In this document: positions 32,998 through 42,033 of the stretch, one piece after another
Layout: each line of letters opens with the position of its first letter
How positions within the stretch are numbered: position 1 is the stretch's first letter
DNA from: Alphaproteobacteria bacterium MarineAlpha11_Bin1
GTDB taxonomy: Bacteria; Pseudomonadota; Alphaproteobacteria; MPNO01; UBA830
Direction: 5' to 3'
DNA length: 64,000 bases
NCBI GenBank assembly: GCA_002937455.1
Contig: PTJZ01000002.1
Span: 1-64,000 of the forward strand
Program-made: the position numbers and the translations under genes
Notes under the pieces: model-generated
What the model was told of the DNA's origin: nothing
What the model saw: only the letters and a program-made list of their open reading frames with translations
The model's database searches: none

Positions 32998-33327
32998 TTA
33001 CTTACCAAGCGGAACAGTTGGACCGGTCGGTGGGGACGTTGGCACTGACTGGGCAGGGACTGTTGCTCCGGGATTATCGAGAATCGATGTGGGTGTTCGC
33101 TCAGAAGACGACATGATTGCAAGCGTCAGGCTCGTCGCGATAAAACATGCCGCGAGCAGAGCCGTAGCTCGTGTTAGCAGGTTTGCAGTTCCGCGCGTGG
33201 TCATCATACCACCCATAGTACTGCCGCCGCCCATACCCAACGCGCCACCTTCGCTGCGTTGCAAGAGCACCGCCGCAACCAAAGCAATAGCAAGTAAAAG
33301 GTGTAGTATCAGGATTACTTGGATCAT
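32998..33327 (-). CDS. secG: Preprotein translocase subunit SecG
   Basis: The 109-residue protein has two membrane helices, VILILHLLLAIALVAAVLLQ and ATALLAACFIATSLTLAIM, separated by the conserved cytoplasmic loop RSEGGALGMGGGS. The tail is Pro/Thr-rich, as in many alphaproteobacterial SecG proteins. It is an accessory subunit of the SecYEG channel. It follows tpiA, the usual order (tpiA-secG-pyrG). Confidence 0.95.
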   Translation of the reverse strand: MIQVILILHLLLAIALVAAVLLQRSEGGALGMGGGSTMGGMMTTRGTANLLTRATALLAACFIATSLTLAIMSSSERTPTSILDNPGATVPAQSVPTSPPTGPTVPLGK

Positions 33328-33409
33328 CTGATTTCTGCCTAGTTTTTGGCAGTCTGTTTACTGGCAAAAAACCTATTTGGCTAGGCGTTTTACGCATTTT
33401 TGCCTATTG

Positions 33410-34165
33410 TCAGGCGGCTTTAGCAATCGCCCAGAAATCTTCAGCGCTTAAGCTCGCTCCACCGACAAGCGCACCGTTGACATTATCTATGTTCAGTATT
33501 TCGTTTGCATTTTCTGGTTTTACCGAGCCGCCATAAAGAATGCGAACGCGCACCCCATCCTCCATTATATCAGTTAAAGTCGACCGTATCGCATCATGGA
33601 CCTTCATAATATCAGCCAGCGTGGGCGTCTGCCCGGTTCCAATGGCCCAAACAGGTTCATATGCAATAACCACGTTGGCGGCAGACGATCCTGAAGGGAT
33701 CGACAGGAGGAGTTGGCCGGTGACGACTTCTATAGCCTGCCCGGTGTCGCGTTGTTTTAGCGTTTCGCCGATACATATTATTGGGACCAAATTTGCTGAC
33801 TGCGCGGCGGCCGCCTTCGCCTGCACCAGTGCATCGTCCTCGCCATGGTCAGTCCGGCGTTCAGAATGGCCAACGATTACATACCTGCAACCGGCATCAG
33901 TTAGCATTTCGGCCGCGATATCCCCGGTATGCGGACCCTGCTTTGATATGTGGCAATCCTGACCACCTACCATTATACCAGACCTCTCAACCTCGGCTGA
34001 GACTACGTTCAACAATAACGCGGGCGGGCATAATAGCATTTCAAAAACTGTTGGGCCGTTATTCGATATCTGAGCAGCTAGCGAACCGGCAAGATCCGCC
34101 GCAAACTCTCGGGAGCCATGCATTTTCCAATTACCTGCAATAAGCGGAATGGGAGAATCGAGCAT
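33410..34165 (-). CDS. tpiA: Triose-phosphate isomerase
   Basis: The 251-residue enzyme interconverts glyceraldehyde 3-phosphate and dihydroxyacetone phosphate. It has the N-terminal AGNWKMHG with the catalytic Lys, the electrophilic His in [10 protein letters not shown], the catalytic Glu in [15 protein letters not shown], and the phosphate-binding [11 protein letters not shown] near the C-terminus. It opens the tpiA-secG-pyrG-kdsA-eno run and is divergent from the PpiD-like gene. Confidence 0.99.
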   Translation of the reverse strand: MLDSPIPLIAGNWKMHGSREFAADLAGSLAAQISNNGPTVFEMLLCPPALLLNVVSAEVERSGIMVGGQDCHISKQGPHTGDIAAEMLTDAGCRYVIVGHSERRTDHGEDDALVQAKAAAAQSANLVPIICIGETLKQRDTGQAIEVVTGQLLLSIPSGSSAANVVIAYEPVWAIGTGQTPTLADIMKVHDAIRSTLTDIMEDGVRVRILYGGSVKPENANEILNIDNVNGALVGGASLSAEDFWAIAKAA

Positions 34166-34202
34166 CAGTGAGTTCGCCTTTTATTAGACCATTTCGGCAG
34201 GG

Positions 34203-34231
34203 TATTTAACATATCGGAATAATAGGGCCAA
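34203..34231 (-). promoter_or_regulatory. Candidate promoter of tpiA
   Basis: On the minus strand TTGGCC (34226-34231) and TAAATA (34203-34208) are 17 bases apart. A start near 34196 would leave a leader of about 30 bases. Confidence 0.5.
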
Positions 34232-34271
34232 CGGCTACTCGGCCTTGAAAGGCAATCCGCTCGCCTTTGTC

Positions 34272-34300
34272 TTGCTGGTGTTATAGCAGATCCGTATGAT
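34272..34300 (+). promoter_or_regulatory. Candidate promoter of the PpiD-like gene
   Basis: TTGCTG (34272-34277) and TATGAT (34295-34300) are 17 bases apart on the plus strand, about 58 bases before the ATG at 34358. Together with the opposing tpiA promoter it explains the 192-base divergent gap. Confidence 0.5.
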
Positions 34301-34357
34301 GCCGCCGCATTAAGATTACAAGTTACGCAGAATCAACCAGATAGAGACGGAAACGGT

Positions 34358-36265
34358 ATGCTGCTGGAAAGTATGAAAAAGGGCATTGGAAAGTACGTGA
34401 TGATCGTGCTTGCATCCTTACTTATCCTTAGTTTCGCAGTTTGGGGAATCGGTGACATGGCCGGCGTAATATCGAATCCTGATGAGATTGCGATCGTTGG
34501 TGAGACGAAAATTACTCAACGAGAGTTCCAGGATCAGTTTCGACGAGAAATGGAGCGGATCAGGTCGCGTGTTGGTAATATAAACGCGGAACAAGCACGC
34601 AACATTGGCCTAGCCGATACAGCCTTAAACAGCCTCATCGCGAAGCGCCTAATCCTACTCCAAGCAACTGCTCTCGGTATCCTCATTAGCGACGACCAAG
34701 TGGTTCGAAGGATAAAGAAAGAGCCCACTTTCCGCAATGAAATGGGTCAGTTCGATCGGGTCGTGTTTCAAACAACCTTGGCGAATAATGGTCTTTCGGA
34801 AAATATGTACGTTGCATCACTAAGGGAAGAAACGCAGCAAGAGTATATCGGGGGAGCGATAACCGCGGGCGTGGAGGCGCCGCCTACTCTCGTCAACAAG
34901 GTATACCAGTTTCGCAACGAACGGCGCACTGCGGACATCATAAAAATTAAGCGTTCTTTAGCCGGCAAACCGCCTTCTCCCAAGGAGGTGCAATTAGTTG
35001 AATTTCTAAACAAGAATTCCGCCCAATTTATGGCACCGGAATATCGTCGTCTGAGTATCCTTCACCTAGATCCAGTAGAGGTAGCAAAAGAATTATCGCC
35101 GTCTGAGGACGATATCCAAACGGAATACGAGGACCGACTTGCCTCTTTATCAGTGCCAGAACGCCGTCAGCTGGAGCAGATCTTGCTACAAGATGAGGAA
35201 GCGTCTAAGAGGGCTTATTCAAGCCTGAACGAAGGTCGTAGTTTCCTCTCGGTCGCTACAGAATTTAGCGAAAAACCTATAGAAAAAACTAAGTTGGGGC
35301 TGGTCGCCCGAAGGGATATGCTTCCCATGCTGGCAGATGCCGTATTTGCCCTCAAGAAAAACCAGTTCACTAAGCCTCAGAAGTCACCAATGGGTTGGCA
35401 TATAATTCGGGTAGCCGAAATCGAGCCGGGACGGGAGCCCAAACTGGAAGAGGTACGAAAGCAGATTTCTGACGACCTTGCCCTCGATTTGGCGCTTGAT
35501 GATCTCGTCAAACGAGCTAATCAGTTGGAAGATTCTCTAGCGGGCGGCGGCTCTATCGACGACGCGGCGAATGATATCGGCGTCAAGGTCCTCAAAACGG
35601 CGCTTATTGATAGTTCTGGAATGTCACAGACCAAAAAGAAACAAAATGGCATCCCATTGGAAGAGAGTTTCACGCAGACCGCGTTTAGCCTCAAAAAAGG
35701 TGAGACTAGTAATTTAATCGAAACGTCGAATGGCGGCTATTTTATGGTTCGGGTCGATGATATCGTGGAAGCTGTAAAGCGGGCGATGGATGAGGTTCGC
35801 CCTGAGGTTCAAGCTGCCTGGAAGGCCGATTGGCTTAACAAAAGTATACGCAAAACTGCGGAGGAAATTCGAGCTTCAGTAAAGGGGGGTACACCCCTTG
35901 CGTCAGCTGTTTCCGGAAAGAACCTGACTGTCGAAGTTAGCAAACCCGTTTCGCGTTTCAGTTCTCTGTCGGGGAACCTAATTCCGCCCTCATTGCTCCA
36001 TGAGATGTTCAACGCTAAGGTCGGCGATCTCTTGATTGGTCCCATTTCCGACGGATATGCAGTTGTTCGCGTAAAGGGTATCCAAGCAGCATCCCTAGCC
36101 AACAGTGACAGCGATCTGAAAGATCTCAAGGGAGCGCTGTCAATCGCCATTGCAAACGATGTCCTGCAAGAATACTCACGAGCATTGCGAGAGGAATACC
36201 CCGTGGTCATGAATCAAGCGGCATTAGATGCATATTTCTCAAATCAAGACTATGGCCGCCGCTGA
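34358..36265 (+). CDS. PpiD-like membrane-anchored peptidyl-prolyl isomerase/chaperone
   Basis: The 635-residue protein has a short cytoplasmic start, one membrane helix (VMIVLASLLILSFAVWGIG) and a large periplasmic part. Residues about 40-200 are a SurA/PpiD N-terminal chaperone domain (VGETKITQREFQDQFRREME, LNSLIAKRLILLQATALGI). A parvulin-like domain lies near 255-360 (SFLSVATEFSEKP, LADAVFALKKNQFTKPQKS, GWHIIRVAEIEP). It should help outer-membrane proteins leave the Sec translocon. Relatives are often placed next to tpiA and the trp genes in alphaproteobacteria. Isomerase activity is uncertain, as E. coli PpiD has little. Confidence 0.9.
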   Translation: MLLESMKKGIGKYVMIVLASLLILSFAVWGIGDMAGVISNPDEIAIVGETKITQREFQDQFRREMERIRSRVGNINAEQARNIGLADTALNSLIAKRLILLQATALGILISDDQVVRRIKKEPTFRNEMGQFDRVVFQTTLANNGLSENMYVASLREETQQEYIGGAITAGVEAPPTLVNKVYQFRNERRTADIIKIKRSLAGKPPSPKEVQLVEFLNKNSAQFMAPEYRRLSILHLDPVEVAKELSPSEDDIQTEYEDRLASLSVPERRQLEQILLQDEEASKRAYSSLNEGRSFLSVATEFSEKPIEKTKLGLVARRDMLPMLADAVFALKKNQFTKPQKSPMGWHIIRVAEIEPGREPKLEEVRKQISDDLALDLALDDLVKRANQLEDSLAGGGSIDDAANDIGVKVLKTALIDSSGMSQTKKKQNGIPLEESFTQTAFSLKKGETSNLIETSNGGYFMVRVDDIVEAVKRAMDEVRPEVQAAWKADWLNKSIRKTAEEIRASVKGGTPLASAVSGKNLTVEVSKPVSRFSSLSGNLIPPSLLHEMFNAKVGDLLIGPISDGYAVVRVKGIQAASLANSDSDLKDLKGALSIAIANDVLQEYSRALREEYPVVMNQAALDAYFSNQDYGRR

Positions 36266-36291
36266 GCCCGTTAAGGTCCCCCGACTAGAGT

Positions 36292-36912
36292 TCAAATATG
36301 GTGGCCACCATCATCACCGATCGCGCCAAATGGCTCGTCGGAATACCTAACGAGTTCTTCTATCGCCTGCTGATCTGCCATCACGACAGATGATTTTACC
36401 TGCCATGACGGAATGTTCCAGTAGGATCTTAATAGGCGATCTTTCTCTTCACCCTCAATAAGGTTGAAGGCATGTTTCTCGTAAAACCGTAATGCCCAGC
36501 GTGCTGACTTCCAAGTTCCGATCAATACCGGTAAACGTGTCTGTTTCATAAGGTGTTGCAACAGCCTACTTCCCTCCCCGCGCCTCTGGCAGGCAGTTCG
36601 GACGTAGGCATGCCTGATCAAAGTGACATCCTTCACGATCTGCAAACCCATTACTGCAACCAAACTACCACCGGCCTCGGCTCCTGCGAAAAGTACCCCG
36701 GTATTAATTTCGTGTCGCAATTCTCCCGCGGGCATATAGGGTTCAAGCCACCTATCCACTGGGATTACACTGCGATACGCCTGCGCACCGTCATTAATTA
36801 TGGAGAGTATCGCCTCGAAATCGGCGCCAGTACATTCGCGTATCACGCGCCCGTCCCAAACTATTTCTCGACCATTTAAGCTTATTAAGTTGACTAAAAT
36901 TATGCCAGTCAT
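36292..36912 (-). CDS. GNAT-family N-acetyltransferase
   Basis: The 206-residue protein has an acetyltransferase fold: RECTGADFEAILSIINDGAQAYR at the start, AVMGLQIVKDVTLIRHAYV in the central strands, the acetyl-CoA pyrophosphate-binding loop QRRGEGSRLL, and RFYEKHAFNLI near the end of the domain. The substrate is unknown. The gene points against ppiD and trpD and stands where trpE and trpG are found in many relatives, with an A+T-rich gap upstream, suggesting insertion or rearrangement. The first 15 residues are weakly supported; the true start may be internal. Confidence 0.8.
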   Translation of the reverse strand: MTGIILVNLISLNGREIVWDGRVIRECTGADFEAILSIINDGAQAYRSVIPVDRWLEPYMPAGELRHEINTGVLFAGAEAGGSLVAVMGLQIVKDVTLIRHAYVRTACQRRGEGSRLLQHLMKQTRLPVLIGTWKSARWALRFYEKHAFNLIEGEEKDRLLRSYWNIPSWQVKSSVVMADQQAIEELVRYSDEPFGAIGDDGGHHI

Positions 36913-37170
36913 GCAATAGATTATTTGTATTTCTATACTTACTAGATTGAAAGATAGGTATAGTGATTTGGCTATTAGAATATTTATCGATGATGCCTTG
37001 GGTGCGTTATCCGCATTGTTTCAACGACAATCACACTTGTTTCATTTTACTTTCGTCACCATCGGTAGATGGATAAACCTAAAGTGCTGCCACATTTTCA
37101 TTAAGGCAGGTGATTATTCGAATAAATTCATATTCTCGACGCGGCCGTAAACCCAGATTTTTAAAAAGCT

Positions 37171-37197
37171 TAACTCACCCGATTTCAACGTGAGTTA
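37171..37197. repeat. Perfect 8-base inverted repeat upstream of trpD
   Basis: TAACTCAC (37171-37178) and GTGAGTTA (37190-37197) are exact complements across 11 bases. No T-run follows on either strand beyond short stretches, so an operator fits better than a terminator. The binding protein is unknown. Confidence 0.45.
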
Positions 37198-37270
37198 CCG
37201 CCGATCAGGATTTGAAGAAGATTTTAGCGAATACCGATAAGACCATTTCCCAAACAGCCTTTTACGCGTA

Positions 37271-37300
37271 TTAACGCGTTTCGCTGACTTGTTGTATAAA
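37271..37300 (+). promoter_or_regulatory. Candidate promoter of trpD-trpC-moaC-moeA
   Basis: TTAACG (37271-37276) and TATAAA (37295-37300) are 18 bases apart. A start near 37308 gives a leader of under 30 bases, too short for a trp attenuator or leader peptide. Confidence 0.42.
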
Positions 37301-37334
37301 CGAGTCAAATTATTTATTGGAGATATGGGAGCCG

Positions 37335-38381
37335 ATGGACTTCAAGAGTATCCTTACATTAGCTGCCGACAGCCATGAATTCAGCCGTGAGGAGGCAGAA
37401 GCCGCATTCGACATAATTATGTCGGGTGAGGCTACGCCCTCCCAGATCGGCGCGTTTCTAATGAGCCTCAGGATACGCGGCGAGACCGTTACCGAGATCG
37501 CGGCCGCGGCAACTGTTATGCGCTCGAAAGCACTAAAGGTAGCGGCCCCCCCTGACGCGATCGATATTGTTGGAACCGGGGGCGATGGTAGCGGCACTCT
37601 AAATATTTCTACTGGCGCAGCCCTGACTGTTGCCGGCAGCGGCGTACCTGTGGCCAAACATGGTAATCGTGCCCTGTCATCCAAGTCAGGAGCCGCTGAT
37701 GTCCTGAAGGCTATCGGTGTTAATATTGACGCCGATATACGGCTGATTGAAAAATCGATTTCGGAAGCAAAGATTGGTTTTATGATGGCGCCAAGACATC
37801 ACAGTGCCACACGGCATGTAGCCGGGCCTCGTGTAGAACTAGCGATCCGAACCGTTTTCAATATGCTGGGTCCGTTATCTAATCCGGCCATGGTTAATAG
37901 CCTTATGGTCGGCGTTTTTGCTCCGGAGTGGGTCGAACCAGTTGCCCGAGTGCTAGGTGAATTGGGTACTAAAAAGGCTTGGGTCGTCCACGGCTCGGGT
38001 GGGCTTGATGAATTAGCGACCAACGGGCCCGCGGAAGTTGCGATTCTTGATAATGGAAAAGTTGAGACCTTGGTGATTACGCCAGAGGATGCCGGCCTTA
38101 AAACATGCAATATCGCTGATCTTCAGGGCGGCGACGCCCACTTTAATGCCGAAGCATTGACTGCATTACTTGATGGCAAGCCGAGCGCCTACCGCGATAC
38201 CGTGATATTTACATCGGCCGCCGCACTGATTGTTGCCGGAAAGGCGTTAGATCTAAAAGAAGGCGCTGATGTTGCGGCCACGTCGCTAGATAGTGGGCGG
38301 GCACGCGCTGCGCTAGATCGGATGATTGAGATTTCCCACGAGACTATCCCAGACCCAGCAGAAGAGGATAGTGATGAGTGA
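37335..38381 (+). CDS. trpD: Anthranilate phosphoribosyltransferase
   Basis: The 348-residue enzyme joins anthranilate to PRPP in tryptophan synthesis. It has the glycine-rich phosphate loop [36 protein letters not shown], and the anthranilate-site region [35 protein letters not shown] start it at the ATG at 37335 (MDFKSILT), because upstream in-frame TTG at 37317 adds six residues without family support. trpC overlaps its end by eight bases. trpE and trpG are not upstream. Confidence 0.97.
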   Translation: MDFKSILTLAADSHEFSREEAEAAFDIIMSGEATPSQIGAFLMSLRIRGETVTEIAAAATVMRSKALKVAAPPDAIDIVGTGGDGSGTLNISTGAALTVAGSGVPVAKHGNRALSSKSGAADVLKAIGVNIDADIRLIEKSISEAKIGFMMAPRHHSATRHVAGPRVELAIRTVFNMLGPLSNPAMVNSLMVGVFAPEWVEPVARVLGELGTKKAWVVHGSGGLDELATNGPAEVAILDNGKVETLVITPEDAGLKTCNIADLQGGDAHFNAEALTALLDGKPSAYRDTVIFTSAAALIVAGKALDLKEGADVAATSLDSGRARAALDRMIEISHETIPDPAEEDSDE

Positions 38382-39204
38382 TGCTCTGACCAGGATTTGT
38401 GCTGACAAGGTCAACCATGTTGCCGCGTCAAAGGAGATCAGGTCGCTTGCAGATCTTGAAGCCCGCGCCAGATCTGCGGCAGCACCACGGGGATTCTACC
38501 ACGCGCTTAAAAAAATCTCCTCTAATGGTCGTTATGGCCTTATTGCGGAAGTCAAAAAGGCCTCGCCCAGTAAGGGTCTAATTCGAGAAAATTTTGATCC
38601 AGCATTGATCGCCGCTAACTACGAGCGCGGTGGAGCTACCTGCATTTCCGTGTTGACGGATGTGCCCTACTTCCAAGGCGCAGATGAGCATTTGGCCGCT
38701 GCGCGGGACGCGGTTTCCCTGCCAGCTATCCGAAAAGACTTCATGATAGACCCATACCAGGTCGTAGAGGCGCGTGCGTTGGGTGCCGACTGCATCCTAT
38801 TGATCCTTGCAGCGCTGGATGATGTCCTAGCGTCCGAATTGGAAAGAACCGCATTTGACTGGGGTATGGACGTATTGATAGAGGTCCACAACGAGGAGGA
38901 ACTTGATCGGGCCTTGGCTCTCAAATCACCGCTACTTGGTATTAATAACCGTAACCTCAAGACTTTGAAAACTGATATAGAAACTACTCGGCAGTTGGCG
39001 CCACGGGTAACCGAACCAGATCGATTAGTGGTAAGCGAAAGTGGGCTGTTTACGCCGGAGGACCTCGCCTCGATGAGGTCTGCAGGTGCAAGTTGCTTTC
39101 TAATCGGAGAGTCCCTGATGCGCCAGAACGATATTGAGGCTGCGACACGAAAATTGCTAGGCAACCAAAAACAACCGCGGGCCGCTGAGCAATGTCCAGA
39201 CTAA
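38374..39204 (+). CDS. trpC: Indole-3-glycerol phosphate synthase
   Basis: The 276-residue TIM-barrel enzyme closes the indole ring in tryptophan synthesis. It has [21 protein letters not shown] with the catalytic Lys, [39 protein letters not shown] with the second Lys, [17 protein letters not shown] and [13 protein letters not shown]. The ATG at 38374 lies inside the end of trpD, which indicates translational coupling. It is a stand-alone TrpC, not fused to TrpF. Confidence 0.97.
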   Translation: MSDALTRICADKVNHVAASKEIRSLADLEARARSAAAPRGFYHALKKISSNGRYGLIAEVKKASPSKGLIRENFDPALIAANYERGGATCISVLTDVPYFQGADEHLAAARDAVSLPAIRKDFMIDPYQVVEARALGADCILLILAALDDVLASELERTAFDWGMDVLIEVHNEEELDRALALKSPLLGINNRNLKTLKTDIETTRQLAPRVTEPDRLVVSESGLFTPEDLASMRSAGASCFLIGESLMRQNDIEAATRKLLGNQKQPRAAEQCPD

Positions 39205-39677
39205 CTCATATCGGAAAAAATGGTGAAGCTCAGATGGTCGACGTATCAGACAAAAATATTACTGACCGGACAGCCACCGCACAGGGATCAGTCCTGATGG
39301 AGCCGGAAACCCTGAAATTGATCATCGATGGGTCAATAAAAAAGGGGGACGTTATAACGGTTTCGCGGTTAGCCGGCATTATGGCTGCCAAACGCACCGC
39401 TGATTTAATACCACTTTGTCATCCGCTGGCACTGACCAACGTTGACGTCAACCTGACGTACGACAAGCCCCGCAACGCTATTGATATCGTCGCGACCTGC
39501 CGGACTAGTGGGCGCACTGGCGTTGAGATGGAGGCTCTCACAGCCGCTTCGGTTGCCGCGCTCACGGTCTATGACATGTGCAAGGCCGTGGACCGCGGGA
39601 TGCAAATCACCGATATCAAGCTGGTCCAGAAGTCGGGTGGAAAATCAGGAGAGTACCGTGCCAATGGGACTTCATGA
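39192..39677 (+). CDS. moaC: Cyclic pyranopterin monophosphate synthase
   Basis: The 161-residue enzyme makes cyclic pyranopterin monophosphate in molybdenum cofactor synthesis. It shows [42 protein letters not shown] with the active-site LCHPL, and [21 protein letters not shown] with the catalytic Lys in CKAVDRGM. It overlaps trpC by 13 bases. The trpC-moaC-moeA order is a conserved alphaproteobacterial arrangement. Confidence 0.98.
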   Translation: MSRLTHIGKNGEAQMVDVSDKNITDRTATAQGSVLMEPETLKLIIDGSIKKGDVITVSRLAGIMAAKRTADLIPLCHPLALTNVDVNLTYDKPRNAIDIVATCRTSGRTGVEMEALTAASVAALTVYDMCKAVDRGMQITDIKLVQKSGGKSGEYRANGTS

Positions 39678-40905
39678 ACGGAATAGCCTTATCTCCGTCT
39701 CTGACGCGCAGCGGCGCATCATTGATGCATTATCTCCTCTACCCGCTGAGCAGGTGTCTCTCTCTCAGGGTCTTGGGCGGGTGCTCGCGGAAGACGTTGT
39801 CTCCCGCCGCAGTCAGCCACCTATGGCCGTATCCGCAATGGATGGTTACGCCGTCCGCGCCGAAGACGTCGCGGCACTACCGTCAAAACTCAAATTAATC
39901 GGTTATGCACCGGCAGGTTACGCCTATGACGGGATTGTTGGACCGGGAGAGGCTGTACGGATATTTACAGGGGCGCGTGTACCGGAAGGTGCTGACACAA
40001 TCGTCATTCAGGAGAATACTGAACAATCCGGTGAAAACATCATAGTAATCTGCGGAGAGGCTCCAGCAGGTCGTTTCGTCCGCCCAACCGGTCTAGATTT
40101 CGCAATAGGAGACAAGCTGCTGGAAGCGGGCAAAGCACTGACTGCTCGCGATATCGGCCTGGCGGCGGCGATGAACGTTCCATGGCTAATGGTACATCGC
40201 AAACCACGCATCTCTATCCTCGCCACCGGTGACGAGATCGTGATGCCTGGCGATCCAATCGGTCGTGAACAGATTGTGAGTTCCAATGCCCTTTCTTTGG
40301 CCGCGTTTGTATCAGCATATGGCGGGGACCCACTCGACCTCGGGATTGCACCGGACGAGGAGGAAGGTCTTCGAACGTTGGCCTCCAGCGCGTCAGGCAG
40401 CGATATTCTGGTTACAACCGGTGGTGCGTCGGTTGGCGATCACGACTTGGTGCAGAGCGCGCTCGGCGATATCGGACTTGAGGTCAACTTCTGGCGGATC
40501 GCAATGCGTCCAGGTAAACCGCTGATGTTTGGGAATATTGGCAGTACATATTTGATCGGCTTACCCGGCAATCCAGTATCATCGTTGGTATGCGCGATTG
40601 TTTTCCTTGCACCCGCGCTACGATGCCTACTAGGTATGGACGAAGTCCTGCCGAGCACTATTCCAGCGAACCTTGGTAGTGCCTTAACCAAAAATGACGA
40701 AAGAGAAGACTACCTTCGGGCGTCAATTGAAAAAAACGGCGACGGCAGCCTCATCGCCACCCCTTTCCAGAAGCAGGATAGCTCGATGTTTGCCACCATC
40801 GCGCGCGCCGATGCCCTGGTTATCCGGCCACCGCACGCGCCGGCCTCGAAGATCGGAGATTTGGTTAATATTATTCCTCTTAAAGGAAGCCTTTTCAGTA
40901 TCTAA
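39658..40905 (+). CDS. moeA: Molybdopterin molybdenumtransferase MoeA
   Basis: The protein, about 415 residues, inserts molybdate into adenylated molybdopterin. It has VSMDGYA-type sequence ([14 protein letters not shown]), [58 protein letters not shown] and [22 protein letters not shown] start it at a GTG at 39658, with AGGAG six bases upstream; the ATG two codons later (39664) is possible. A longer frame from 39481 would lie on top of moaC and is not credible. It overlaps the end of moaC by 20 bases. Confidence 0.96.
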   Translation: MPMGLHERNSLISVSDAQRRIIDALSPLPAEQVSLSQGLGRVLAEDVVSRRSQPPMAVSAMDGYAVRAEDVAALPSKLKLIGYAPAGYAYDGIVGPGEAVRIFTGARVPEGADTIVIQENTEQSGENIIVICGEAPAGRFVRPTGLDFAIGDKLLEAGKALTARDIGLAAAMNVPWLMVHRKPRISILATGDEIVMPGDPIGREQIVSSNALSLAAFVSAYGGDPLDLGIAPDEEEGLRTLASSASGSDILVTTGGASVGDHDLVQSALGDIGLEVNFWRIAMRPGKPLMFGNIGSTYLIGLPGNPVSSLVCAIVFLAPALRCLLGMDEVLPSTIPANLGSALTKNDEREDYLRASIEKNGDGSLIATPFQKQDSSMFATIARADALVIRPPHAPASKIGDLVNIIPLKGSLFSI

Positions 40906-40917
40906 ACTTTGTGATTC

Positions 40918-40946
40918 TTGACCAGAGACAAGAACTTAAATAAAAC
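40918..40946 (+). promoter_or_regulatory. Candidate lexA promoter
   Basis: TTGACC (40918-40923) and TAAAAC (40941-40946) are 17 bases apart, about 58 bases before the lexA ATG at 41004. The -10 hexamer is weak but overlaps one of the two candidate LexA boxes, as expected for an autoregulated repressor. Confidence 0.5.
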
Positions 40947-40971
40947 CGTCCATAATGTTTATGTTTTGTTC
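40932..40971. promoter_or_regulatory. Two candidate LexA boxes (GTTT-N7-GTTC) in opposite orientation
   Basis: The alphaproteobacterial LexA box is GTTC-N7-GTTC. Here GTTT-N7-GTTC occurs on the minus strand at 40932-40946 and again on the plus strand at 40957-40971, ten bases apart. Both copies share the same single departure from consensus. They cover the -10 element and the predicted transcription start of lexA. Confidence 0.55.
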
Positions 40972-41003
40972 CATTACGGCTTGTGTTTTTTGGGGAAAAT
41001 AGA

Positions 41004-41705
41004 ATGCTAACTCGCAAACAGCATCAACTGCTTACCTATATTGACAATAATCTCAATAATAACGGGGTTCCGCCGTCCTACGACGAAATGAAGGACGCAC
41101 TCAACCTAAAATCTAAGTCAGGGATCCACCGTCTGATCACAGCGTTAGAAGAGCGGGGCTTTATACGTCGCCTACCCCATAAAGCGCGCGCATTGGAGGT
41201 TCTAAGAAAGCCACAAAACATGGTTAATGTTCCTCCGGCCACAGGAACTTTCGAGCCTAGGGTTGTTAACGGTACATTGGGCGAAGCAGACGAGCAAAAT
41301 AAAAATGAGCCACATTCGGCGAATTCCGTCAGCTTGCCATTCTACGGTAAAATAGCGGCTGGTACACCTATTGAGGCTTTACGCGACAATACGAGGTCCT
41401 TTGAAGTGCCCGAGGCGCTGATAGGCCGCGGTGATCATTACGCGCTTGAGATTGAGGGCGACTCCATGATCGATGCCGGTATTCTCAATGGGGACATCGT
41501 ACTGATCAACCGAACTGATACAGCCAACAACGGCGAAATAGTAGTGGCACTGGTCGAGGATCAAGAAGCAACTCTTAAGCGGTTGCGTCGCCGCGGCGCC
41601 TCCATCGCGCTTGAGCCAGCTAATCCCAATCACGAAACTAGAATTTTCGGACCGGACCAGGTCCGCATTCAGGGCCGTTTGGTGGGGCTGGTCCGAAAAT
41701 ATTGA
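41004..41705 (+). CDS. lexA: SOS repressor LexA
   Basis: The 233-residue repressor has an N-terminal winged helix ([17 protein letters not shown], then [21 protein letters not shown]) and a C-terminal self-cleavage domain. The scissile Ala119-Gly120 is in [13 protein letters not shown], the nucleophile Ser154 in [10 protein letters not shown], and the general-base Lys192 in EATLKRL. The linker of about 40 residues is typical for alphaproteobacteria. The ATG at 41004 is preferred over 40983, which would add seven unrelated residues. Candidate LexA boxes upstream suggest autoregulation. It follows moeA as in relatives. Confidence 0.97.
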   Translation: MLTRKQHQLLTYIDNNLNNNGVPPSYDEMKDALNLKSKSGIHRLITALEERGFIRRLPHKARALEVLRKPQNMVNVPPATGTFEPRVVNGTLGEADEQNKNEPHSANSVSLPFYGKIAAGTPIEALRDNTRSFEVPEALIGRGDHYALEIEGDSMIDAGILNGDIVLINRTDTANNGEIVVALVEDQEATLKRLRRRGASIALEPANPNHETRIFGPDQVRIQGRLVGLVRKY

Positions 41706-42033
41706 GTCTTAAAAAAAAGACCTAATGGTCTTGCCAGCGGCATCAGTAACAGCTTTGACCGATTGCACATCATCTCGAAGATGCCTGATATTAACTCCCG
41801 CTTATAACATGGAAGGTCGAGGATGGGAGCTAGGCGGGAATTCCGAAGACCCCTTTCACTCTTTTACCAAACAACTTCTCGTCCACAAATGGAGCACGGC
41901 CTATGTCGATCGTCTTGACCGCGCCTCCCATGAAGCACTTATGGCCGGCCCAATCTTGGGACTAATTCGATATTTACCCGACAGGGAAATAATGTGTTAC
42001 ACCCGTTCAAATTTTTCACGTTGAACTGTCGAG
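41706..42033. other. 328-base gap between lexA and gltX holding an unrecognised open frame
   Basis: In many relatives comEC lies between lexA and gltX; here nothing that resembles it was seen. A plus-strand frame at 41725-42024 (99 codons) contains SEDPFHSFTKQLLVHKWSTA and PILGLIRYLPDREIM, has no ribosome site and no family I recognise. It may be a small gene, a decayed remnant or chance. A weak GTCTT/AAGAC hairpin just after lexA (41706-41722) lacks a T-run. Confidence 0.35.

Larger units (their letters stand above)
36913..37316. other. 404-base A+T-rich gap between the GNAT gene and trpD
   Basis: No convincing gene is seen. The plus-strand frame at 36947-37150 (67 codons) has no ribosome site and no recognisable motif. 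The gap holds an inverted repeat at 37171-37197 and the trpD promoter at 37271-37300. No fragment of trpE or trpG was recognised, although these genes commonly precede trpD in relatives. Confidence 0.6.

Noticed and set aside
33335..33352. CTGCC/GGCAG hairpin and T-runs between tpiA and secG
   Set aside because: Stems are only 4-5 base pairs and the genes form a conserved run; too weak to call a terminator.
39481..39657. Longer start for moeA
   Set aside because: The extension lies on top of moaC in another frame, has no MoeA similarity, and a strong ribosome site points to 39658.
41706..41722. GTCTT/AAGAC hairpin after lexA
   Set aside because: Five A:T-rich pairs with an A loop and no T-run on the plus strand.
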